DNA from: Ochotona curzoniae
Taxonomy: Eukaryota; Chordata; Mammalia; Lagomorpha; Ochotonidae
DNA: 64,000 nucleotides
Direction: 5' to 3'
Assembly: GCF_017591425.1 (NCBI RefSeq)
Contig: NW_024464918.1
Location: 12,832,001-12,896,000 of the forward strand
Of the stretch, positions 35,801 through 47,800 are shown piece after piece. The translations under genes were made by a program, and so were the position numbers. A model generated the notes under the pieces. It was not told where the DNA came from and did not search any database. It was given only the letters and a program-made list of their open reading frames with translations. Positions within the stretch are counted from its first letter, which is position 1. Each line of letters begins with the position of its first letter.

Positions 35801-38800
35801 TGGAAGATCTCTTGTCTAATTGTTTCCCTACTTTTTAAGTAAACATTTTTTTAAAAGATTTATCTATTTTTATTGCAGTCACATTTTCAGAGAGAAGAGA
35901 CAGAGACAAAGATCCTCCATTGGCTGGTTCTCTCCCCAAGCGGCTACAACAACTGGAGAAGAGCTGATCCGAGGCCTCCTGGAGCTTCCCCCAGGTCGTT
36001 CACGTGGGTGCAGGGTCCCAAGGCTTTAGACAGTCCTCAACTGCTTTCCTAGGTCTCAAGCAGGGAGTATGTGGCTGGGGGGCAGAGCATCCGGGATATG
36101 AACCAGTGGCCATATGAGATCCCAGTGCATGCAAAGTGAGGATTTTAGCCACCAGGCTACTGTGCCGAGCCCAAAACTTTTTTTTTTTAAAGATTTATTT
36201 ATTTTTATTGGAAAGTCAGATATACAGAGAGGAAGAAAGAGAAGAAGATCTTCTGTCCAATGGTTCACTCCGCAAGTAGCTGCAATGGCTGGAGCTGAGC
36301 CAATCCGAAGCCAGGAGCCAGGAGCTCTTCCGGGTCTCCCACGCAAGTGCAGAGTCCCAAGGATTTGGGCCATCCTCAACTGCTTTCCCAGGCCACAAGC
36401 AGGGAGCTAGACGGGAAGCGTGGCTGCCAGGATTAGAACTGGCGCCCATATAGGATCCTGGCATGTTCAAGGTGAGGACTTTAACCACTACACTATCACA
36501 CCTGGCCCGTAGACTGGAATTTTTTTTTTAAAGATTTATTTATTGTTACTGGAAAGGCAGTAACAATAAACTGTGGGAAGTAGAAACTGAGCAAGGCAGG
36601 CAGATTCTGTAAAGAGAGAAGTACAGTTTACACACACGTCCTGACCCTAAAGAAAGTCACTTCTAATTCCCTTAACTGTAAAGGACATGCCTGGAAAGAG
36701 ATGACAATGACTTTTGCATAAGAAAACTGTACTTTCTTGAAGAATGCTGAGATAGTATGCTGTAAAAACATCCTTTTAAAAAAAAATTCTTTATTTTCTC
36801 CAGCTGTGGTCAACGGCCTAGGTCGCACTGTACCTAGCCAAGTGTTAACACTGCTGGGAGTAAAACAGCTAATAACTGGTGGGCATCCTGGGTCTGGTTA
36901 ATGCAAATCTGTGTTGATCATACAGTGCACCAGCATAGTCATCCAGCCTGTTCTATTTTTCTTCCTCTTTCTTCTAAAGATACGGGGCGGGGGGCAGGCC
37001 TGCGAGCCTGGATCCTTAGGCCCACCTGTATGGTAGAGTGCTGGGTCCGTGAGCACAGAGGGCACGGGGGTCTGATGGGGGCCCAGGTCGCTTGGCCTGG
37101 GTGCTTTGGGCTCACAGCAGGTGCCAGGTCTACGAGCCCCCGGGGGTGGAGGGTCCAGCAGTGACCAGGTCAGACTGCACGGGATGCCAATGGTGCTGAG
37201 CAAAGCCCACTGGCCACCTGGCAGCAATCTGTAGGGGGCTTGGTATGTGAACTTGTAGGGGGTCTGGGGAATGGAAAAAGTAGGGATGTGTAAGGACATG
37301 AGGTTTCACGTCCAGGACAGCTGGCCTGACTGTAGAGTGTATGTGTCAGATGAAGGCCTCCTTGGTGGAAAAGACAAAGCAGTGGATAGCAGGCCCGGAA
37401 GGGATCCCGGCACATGCAAGGCGAAGACTTTAGCCACTAGGTTACTGCACTGGGCCCCAAGCTAGGTTTGAAATGATAAGCAAGCAGACAAGCAAGTAGA
37501 AGGAGAACATTTGGAGAAGCATGTAAATTTCACTTTAGTTGCTATTAAAATTTAGTTAGATCATTGAAATAAAGATGAACTTTTCAAAATGCTGCTGACA
37601 GAACTTGGTAGTCACTTGAAAAAAACAGAACTGGATCCCAAAGTCCCAGCTTATGCAAAAGTAAGCTCCCGTGCGTGGTGCAGCTATTAAAATCCTAGTT
37701 GAGGCTACCACGTCCAATGTAAGAGTGTCTAGCTGGGAGTCCTGGCATCACGTGTGATTCCAGCTTCCGACTAGAAGCACCCACGCAGGCAGCAGGTGCT
37801 AGCCGAGGCCTGTGGGCACCTGTCACCCACGGAGAGATCAGGATTCCAGGATTTGGTCTGGACTCGCCTTGAGTGTTGCAGGAATCAGAGAGTCAATCAG
37901 AGGATGCAAGAACTCTATTTTTCAAACAAATTCTAAAAACAAATGAAACTTAAAATACTAACTTTAATTAAAAAAATAAACTTGAAATGGTTTGGAAATC
38001 TAAATGTAAAAAAGCTAAAGCATACAAGCACTAGTAAAAAATAGAAACGACTTCCTGCTTAGCTCCAGCACAGGGCGTGGCTTTCTAGGATGGCTCAGAA
38101 TTGAGAGGTAAAAGAACAAGAGGTTGATGTATCCAATTATTAAAATCTGAAATTCTGTCCAGGAAAATCCCTTATAAACAAAGTCAAGAGAGAACTGATC
38201 AAACAGATATTTGTACACAAATACTCCTAACACTAATGACACCAACAAGGTAGACACATCCAAATGGCCAAGGACAAAGGGATGGACAAACAACTTGCTT
38301 CAACATGGGTGAGCCTTGAGAACATAATGCTTAGTGAAATAAGGTGACACAAAGGGACAGTGTGACAGTGCTCAGATAAGGCACTTACGAGCAGTCACAT
38401 TCACAGGGCTACAGCGCCTGCACTATGGCAGTCTCGCTGAGGTCTCAGGTAAGGAAAACCAGAGAGGTACTGTTTAAGAACTATAAAGTTTGAGAAGAAG
38501 AGAAGGTTCTGGAAGATATATAATGGTAATGATTGTTCAGATATGTAAGTCTGACGCCACTAAACTGCACATTTAAAAATACAATAAATTTTGCTAAGTA
38601 TTTAAAATCACAATTAACAGGGAAAAGATAAGAACTGACAACCCACCCAAACTATATGTAAGTGTTGCTAAAATATATGAAAGCAAACCTTGAATTCACT
38701 ACAATAAAATATAAACTAACAATGCTGAGATAATTTTTCTACCAGCTTTTTAGGTTTTACCTACCTCCAGTGAGAAGAGCCTACACACAGAAAGCAACAA

Positions 38801-41800
38801 TCAATAACTGCTGGCAGGGATGTGGGGAGAAGGTACCGTAATCCTTTGTTGGTGGGAATGTCAACTAGCGCAACCACTATGGAAGTCCATGAGGAGAATC
38901 CTCACACAGCTGAGCGACACCTGACCCAGCCATCCCACACCTGGGAGCATTTCCAAACGGAATCTGTCAGCGCAAGAGAGACCTGCAATTCCACGGTTAC
39001 AGCGGCACAACAGCTCAGACACGGAAACAACCCAGACGCTCAACAACAGATGAGTGGATAAAGAAACTGGTATATTTGCAATAAGCAATACTACTCCGCC
39101 ATTGAAACAGAATGTAATTTTACCATCCACAACGAAAGGAACCCAGCAGGAAACCATTATGTTTAGTGAAATAAGCCAGGCCCAAGAAGACAAATACATG
39201 TTCTGATAAACAATGAATAATACACAGAACACATACGAATTAAAAAAAACTACTATAAACTCTACAAGGGAGACTAGCACACGAGAAAATAATGCAAGTA
39301 TACAGCATGCATCTTACCCCCAAATAATAATAGGATTCCCAGGATTATTTGTTTTCCTTTATTGGAAAGTCAAGATATATAGAGGAAAGACAGAGAGAAA
39401 CATCTTTCGTCCACTGATTCGCTCCCCAAGTGGCTGCAATGACTGGAGCTGAGCAAATCCAAAGTCAGGAACCTCTTTTGGGTCTCCTATGAGGGGGCAG
39501 GATCCCAAGGCTTTGGGCTGTCCTCCATTGCTTTCCCAGGCCACAAGGCAGGGGACTAGATGGGAAGCATAGGACACAAACCAGTGGCCATAGGTGCGTA
39601 CAAAGTGAGGGCTTTAGCCACTAGGCTTCCGTGCTGGGCCCCCTCAGCATTATTTTAAGTTACTTTCAAATATACTTTAAAAAATTTTTTTAATTTATTT
39701 TTATTGGAGAGTCAGATATACAGAGAGGAGGAGAGACAGAGGAAGATCTTCTATCCGATGATTCATTCGCCAAGCAGTCACAATGCCTAGAGCTGCACCA
39801 ATCTGAAGCCAGGAGCTTCTTCCAGGTCTCCAACTTGGGTGCAAGGTCCCAAGGCTTTGGGCCACCCTCAACTGCTTTCCCAGGTAGGGAGCTACAGGGG
39901 AAGCGGTGCCTTGGGATTAGAACTGGTGCCCATATGGGATCCCAGCGAGTTCAAGGCAAGGATTTTTGCTACTAGGCTATCACACCGGGCCCTAATTATA
40001 CTTTTAATTTGCATTATTTTATTTTCTTATTTCTCCTCTACTTGCCATGTTGTGATGCATTTACATATCAGAAAGTTTAGCCCACAATGACAAAACCAAT
40101 GATTATGTCATGGTTAATAACTTGGGCACAAAGAGGGGGATGTAGTGAGAGAGTAAGTGGAAGGATAGAGAGGAAGATCTCTTATGCATGCAAATCTACA
40201 TTGAGGGAAAAAAATGTGTAAAAATTTAAAAAATTGAAAAGTATGACAATATGTGTTACTGGTGAGGCTGTGGGAACTCCCACCCGGCTGCTGGGAGTGT
40301 AAACTGACACTATTCTTCTGCAGGGGGATGTGACATCCCTAAGAAAACCATATGTGCATTGACCAAACAATCCCGCTTGTAGGATGCTATCCTGAAGACA
40401 CACTTAGAAAACATGGATACACTGCACACGGCGAGGCTGCGCACTGCAGGGATGCTTGTAACGCACTGCATGTGATCTAAATGCGCATACGCAGAAGTGG
40501 CTGACTAAAGAACGGTATCTCCACATTACAGAGTATGATATCAACTGGTCAAAGAATGAAGAAGCTCTCTAGGAACCAAGAGGGTTATTCCCAAAACACA
40601 CCAAAGTTAAAAAGTGCAACAAAACATTTTTAGCGTGTAATCCTTCACATTAAAAAAGAAATATAAGAAATACACATGCACCTGCTCTTTGTAGAAAAGA
40701 AATACCACAGAAGGATATGGCAGAAACTAAAGGGGCTGGTTACCTACAAGAGGTGGGTAGGAATGAGGTGATGGAGATGAAGGAATGACACGGCTCTGAA
40801 TGTACCTTTTTGGATAGTTCTGACTAGGAAGGCCCAGATTATGTTTCACATGCTTCAAAACCAAATAAGCCAGGACACAAGGGGACTCTTAAGAGTAACA
40901 GATGAAACTACCCTTCTTATTAAATAAAGTGGTAAGAGGAATACAGGCACATGTGAGCCACGTTCGGGGACAGTGGCCCTGAGAACCAGAGCGAGCCCTC
41001 CTCAGCACGGGCTCTCACAGGGCGTGAAAGTGGCTGCGGACACCACACCGGCTCAGGTCCCACGTACGGAGACTAGCCATCCTGCACAGTGATGTGACGG
41101 GGAAAGGGGAATCTGACCTACAGAACTCTATCTCCCGCAAGACATCCATCACAGAGGGCAATTTACCATGAACTGACAGACAGTGAAGAGGGCGTCACCA
41201 CCCTCCAGGACACACTTCAGGGGGTACACTGAGCAGGACACATGGTTATTTCCGGTGTACTCCTGTCAAATCACACACAAAACCACAGAATTCAACCTGA
41301 GAGACGGTAAAAAAAAAAAAAAAACCTAAAAATTTTAAGGGCATGAGACACAAGAAAAAACTGAAGCATTATTAATTAGAGGAAATAAAGGAGATATGAA
41401 AGTTAAACACTATGCGGGATATTGAACTAGATTCTGTAGCGCAAAGAAAAACGTTAACAGAAATGATGAAAGTTGAATATGGTCTCAAGTTTTCAGTATT
41501 GTGTCCATATTTATTTCCTGGTTTTGATGTCTAAGTCTGAAATAGTTTCAATGCATATGTTAAAACAGAGCTCCATTAAGAAACAATATCCATCTTTGAG
41601 CCTGGCGCAATAGCCTAGTGGTTAAATTCCTCGCTTTGCATGCACCGGGATCCCATATGGTCACTGGTTCTAATCCCGGCAGCTCCACTTCCCATCCAGC
41701 TCCCTGCTTGTGGTCTGGGAAAGTAGTCGAGGACGGCCCAAAGCCTTCGGACCCTGCACCCGCATGGGAGACCTGGAAGAGCTCCTGGCTTCAGACTGGC

Positions 41801-44800
41801 TCAGCTCCAGCCATTGGGGCCACTTGGGGAGTGAACCATTGGACGGAAGATCTTCCTCTCTGTCTTTCCTCCTCTCTGTATATCCGCCTTTCCAATAAAA
41901 ATAAATGAATCTTTAAAAAAGAAAAATCCATCTTTCATGGGCTAAACAGAATGTCTTCAGCCATGAAACTTTCAATTCCTACAGCATTTTTTTTTTTTCT
42001 AACATGGTGATGCCCAGTGGTATCTGGCTGCTTTCTGCTGAAAATGAGAGGGCTTTGACTCCAGAAGTTCAACTGACAGAAATTTTCAGTGATGCAGCAA
42101 GGGACAGAGGTGAGACCTCTGACACGGGAGATAGGAGCTCCGAGGCACCAGCTGTGATCAGGTGAGATGAGCTCACGCTGGCAGGGACCAGCATCACATG
42201 GTGGGCTACAAAGGTGGCAGAAGCAGGTCACATCCCAGGACCCTGAGAAACCACACAATGCCTGACTTGGAAACATGACTTACTCTGACCCTGGGATCAA
42301 AGGAATGCCAAAGTGTGAGAAAGAACCTGGTGGGTCACTGCTGGCGAGGGGCACACCATTCCCCTGCAAGGCAAAAATAGCTGGCTTCTGAGAGCTGCCA
42401 CTCAGCACTGATTCAAAATTAGGGGTTCTACCAAATGACGCCAAGTGGCTCACTGACTTTGAGTTGGAGCCGGTGGCCTGGGGGGAAAGGGAGTTCTGTA
42501 CACGTCCCCACCCCATTTAACAGCTAAGGCAGAGCAACCAGAGGTAGAAACACAGCTCCTCTGCGCCGGCGAAGCCGACTCTACCACTGAACAGAGCTTT
42601 AGCACCCTGTGTCTGGGGGAGTCTTACCCACAAGGATGGTGGGAACTTACTGGGCAATAGCGCATGGAGGGTGGCAGGGTCAGGAGATCTATTGCGTGGT
42701 GCCTGTGCTAGAGTAGGGTGGGATTCTAGCCACCCGGTAAGAGAGTCAGATACTGATTTTACCAACACTAGAGAACATTGCCTCCCCTGTGCCAACAAAA
42801 GGGAAGATTCCCCTGGATCAACCAGGTCACCACCCTGGACTCTCAGCTCACACTTGGGCACAGACTACAACATGCCACCTGCACTCAGATTACATCACCA
42901 AGACAAAGCCACAGTTCAAAGTTTACCCACCAGATGAGAAATTTTAAAGAGAAATCAACCTGAAATATTAGAAATGAAGAACTCATTAAGCCAAGAACTA
43001 TGTGATAGAATCAAATGATCAAACAGACATATCCTAGGAGTTCCCGAAGGTGTGGCCAGATGGCATTAGAGGCTTTTCCAGTGAAATAACCACTGAAGAC
43101 TTCCCTAATACGGAGAGAGGGGTATCTGACTACAGAAAGCATACAGAACTCCGAACAGCTATGACCAGAAACGAGTTTTACCACAACACATTACAGTAAA
43201 GCTGTCCACAGTTACACACACAGATTTTAAAATGTACCCGTGAGAAAAAATGGTTCTGGGAGGATCTTCAGTTGGACTTAACAGCTAACTTTTTATCAGT
43301 GTAGGTAAGGAAAGAATGGAGAGACATAATCTACGTCATAAAACACACTGCCAACCCAAATTACAATAATCCCACAAAACTCTCGTTTTTATATGAGGGT
43401 GAAATAAACATCTTCCAAAACAAAGAAAAACTGAAAGGAATTTGCCATCACCTACCCAGGCTAACAAACAGCACTCAGAAAATAGCAATAAAAACTGCTA
43501 GAAAATGGCAATCACCATAAGCAAAGAAACTGAAGATAAACAAATATTTTAGTAAAGACAAGAAGGAAACTCAAAGCAAGCACTGAAGAGTGTTTATGGA
43601 AAAAAGGCAGGGCCAAGTCATCTTCCTTCAATAGCCCTTAATGCAAACGTCCTAAACTCTCCAATCAAAAGACACAGACTAGCTGAATGGATTAAAAAAT
43701 AAGACCCATCAATCTGTTCAAAGTGAAAGGATGGAAAAATATTCCAAGCCCATGGAAAGGAAAAACAAGCAGATATAACACACAGAATAGACTTTAACAC
43801 AAAAGCTACTAATAGAGATGAAGACGGTCACCATGTAGTAAGAGATCAGTTCAACAAGAAGTGACAACTGTGAATGCATATGCTTCCCAAGCTGGGGCAC
43901 CTGGTGATTTAAGTCAATGTTAAGGGACCTAAAGGGAGGCACGCACTCTGTTACAATAATAATGGAGATTTCAATGCCTCACTTTTGTCAGATCATCCAG
44001 AAAGTAAATCAACAGACCTAATCAATATTGTGAGTCACATGGACCTAAGTGATACCTACAGAACCTTGCATCCCACACATGTAGAATACACATTCTTTTC
44101 ATAAGAATCTATTTCATGGAATCTATTCTGTTATAGACCCCAAGCGAGGCCATTAAATAAGCCTCAAAAAAACCAAAAAGGAAAAAACAAATTGAAATTG
44201 TAACATTCATCTTGCCTGACCACAACGGAATTAAACCAGAATTCAACAATGCAAGAAATCTGACACATGCAACCCCTGGATACTGATAACTAACTTTTTA
44301 AGAACTACTAACTCCAAATCTTCTCAAACCAGATAAAGCAAGAGAAGGGAGAGGATCCTCCAGACTCTTACTACAGGGCCAGCATCACCTTAATTCCCAA
44401 ACCAGAAGATACAATAGAGAAAAGAACTACAGATTGATATCACTGATGAATACTGATACAAAAATTCTCAATAAATACTAGCAAATTGAATCCAATAGCA
44501 CATCAGAAAACATATCCTCCTGGGCCACATGGGATTTACTCCCGGCATGTAGGGATGATTCAACATATGCAAATCAATAAACACGATATACTACATTAAC
44601 AAGCTGAACATTAAGATCCACATGATTATCCCAATAGACACAGAGAAAGCATTTAATAAAATAAAGCATTCTTTCATGAAAAAAAAAAGCCTTAAGCAAA
44701 CTTGGCACAGAAGGAACATTCCTCAACACAATCAAGGCAATATATGAGAAACCCAGAGCCAGCATCACAAATGGTAGGCATTTCCACTAAGATCCAGAAC

Positions 44801-47800
44801 CAGAAAAGGATACCACATTTCTCCATTCCTATTCAACGCAGTCCTGGGAATTCTAGCCAAATCTACTAGACAAGAAAAAGGAATCAAGGGGATACAACTG
44901 GAAAGGAATTAAGCTATTCATGTTTGCAGACGACATGTCTTCTATACAGAGGAACCAAAAGACTCTTAAAAACTATTGGACCTCATAGCAGAGTTTGGTA
45001 AAGTTGCAGAAAACAAAATCAACACACAGAACTAAACAGCCTTTGTAGACACAAACAACCCCACTGCTGAGAAAGAACCTCTAAATCAGTCCTACTCAAA
45101 ATAGTTGCAAAAAACCTGAAATACCTTTGAAAATATTCAATCAAGCATATTGAGATCACTACGCCAAATTTATAAAAACATTAAAGAAAAATTTACAAAC
45201 ATTAAAGTAGAAGATATCAAAACATGGGAAAACCTGGTAGAACATCAAAATGTCTACACTGCCAAAAAGTAATTAGGTTTGATATAATTTCAATCAAAAT
45301 TTCTATGACATCCTTCTCAAGCCTAGGGGGGAAAAATGTTAAAATTCATATGGAAACACAAACATCTAAAGCAATCTTAAACAACAAAAACAAAGCTGAA
45401 GGCATCAGAATAGCAGACTTCAAGATGTACTACAGGGCAGTTGTAATCAAAACAGCCTGATCCCAGCACATAAATAAACCTGAAGACCAACAAATAGAAT
45501 AGAAACCTTACAAAAGAATCCAAACAGCAACAGTCAACTAATTTTTGACAAGTAATTCAAAACCAACTCAAGGGAGACAGTCCTTTCAAAAATCAATGCT
45601 GGGAAAATTGGATCTACACGTGCGGAATGAAACAAGACCCCTACTGTGCAGAAAAATCAGCTCTAAATGGATCAAGGATACAGATTTATGATCTGATATC
45701 AACAAATTACTCGATGAAAATATATCAGGGCCACTCTACAGGGTATAGCTGTCAGCAAAGACTTTTTGGAAAAAACTCCAAAAGCACAGGCAATCCAACA
45801 AAATTAAGTAAACAGGATTTCATCAAACTAAGAAGGCAACAAAACAGGATAAAACATTTGCAATTTCTAAGATGTTAAAAGACTGTTATCCAAGATACAT
45901 AAAGAGCTCAACAAAACAAAACAAAACAAAGCAAACAACAGTTTAGTAAAGAAATGGGTGAAGGACATTAACAGGCATGGCTAGGACACATGAGACAATA
46001 TTCACCTTCACCAGTCATCAGAGAAATGCAAATTAGAACCACAATAATGTTTCATCTTACTCCAGTTAGAATGGCTCTCATCTGAAAATCAGGTAAGATA
46101 AATGTGGGCAAGAATGTGGGGGAAAGGTACTCTAACCCAGCGCTGGTGATAATGTGAACAGTATGAAGAACAGGATTCCTAAAATAACCGAAAAAAGACC
46201 TGTCACAGGACGCAGCCATCCGACTCCTGGGAATTATCTACACAAAACGAAATCAGCATGAGGGAGTCATCTGTACCTCCGCGTTTACAGAAGCTCAATT
46301 CATGACAGCTAAGCTATGGGATCAACCCAGGAGTCCAGCAACAGGTGTGTAAAGAAAACACAGCACACACTGTGGAACACTGCTCTGCCGTAAAAAAGGA
46401 TGAATTCTTGTATTTTTGCAACTAAATAAATCCAATTGGAAACTATCATGCTTAGTGAAATAAGTCAGTTCCCAAAAGATAAACATGTTTTCTGTAATCT
46501 CTGAGAATGAATTCATAAAGTTAAAAGAAAGTAATGTGTGAGAATGGCACTCTGGCACTCGATTAATGGGTACAGGTCTTTTTTTATGATTAATTTGTAC
46601 AGGCTTTATTTATGCATCTAAAAAAAGATTTTTTAGTTTGTTTTAAAAATTTGTCTGCTTTTTTTTTTTAAAGTAGCCTTCTATAGGTTTACTGAATTTC
46701 TTCTTTGAATGTTCATTTATTTTTTTAATGGAAAGTCAGATTTACAAAGAAAGCTCTTCCATCTACTGGTTCACTCCCAAAAAGGCCGCATCAGCCAGAG
46801 CTGAGCTCATCCAAAGCCAGAAACTTCTTCCTCTAGGTCTCCCACATGGGTGCAGGGTCCTAAGGCTTTGGGCCATCCTCGACTGCTTTCCCAGGCCACA
46901 GGCAGGAAGCTGGATGGGAAGTGGAGCAGCCGGGATATGAACCAGCACCCATATGGGATCCTGATGCGTACAAGGTGAGTACTATAGCCACTAGGCTACC
47001 GCGCCAGGCTCTTTGTTATTACCACTTCCTACATGCCTTTAAAGGAGAGAGAGAGAGAGAAAGAAAGAAAAACCCAGCCTCAGTAATTATAGCTATCTGA
47101 CATCTTTATAGCATATAATGTATGGACATAGTCCTAAATACTCAGGAATATGCAGAAACAAACAAACAAAAAACTACCTTGGGGCTGACTCCATGGTGTA
47201 GCAGGTAAGCCTCTGACTGCAGTGCCAGCATCTATTTAGGTACGGGTCAAGTCCTGGCCCCTCCACTTTAGATACAATCCCATAATAATGCATCTGGGAA
47301 ACCAGTGGAGGATCGTTCAAGTGCTTGGACCCCTGCATTCACAAGAAGCTCCAGGATTCTGGCATCGGACGCACCCAGCCTTGGCCTCAGCCATTTGAGT
47401 GAACCAGCAGATGCAACAGCTCCCTATCTGTCTCTCCTTTTCTCTGTAAATCTGCCTTTCAAATAAAAATAGCGTCTTAAAACACAAACAAAAATATCAC
47501 CTAAAGTAAAAACATCTAACCATGGCCACGTGTTTCCTAAGCTGAATCAGGACTCTGATGATGGAAACAATGTTCTTTCTACTGTTTTCTGAGACAGACA
47601 GGACTACCTGCCCCCAAAGCCCTCACATACCCCCCGCCCCCAGGAGCCAGGAGCCAGGAACTTCCTCCAGGTCTCCCACACGGGTGCAGCGTCCCAAGGC
47701 TTTGGGCTGTCCTCGACTGCTTTCCCAGGACACAAGCAGGGAGCTGGACGGGAAGTGAAGTTGCTGGGATTAGAACCGGCGCCCATATGGGATCCCGGGG

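Noticed and set aside
36898..37299. 133-codon proline-rich minus-strand ORF
   Set aside because: Arises from a GC-rich patch; no start context, domain or splice signals.
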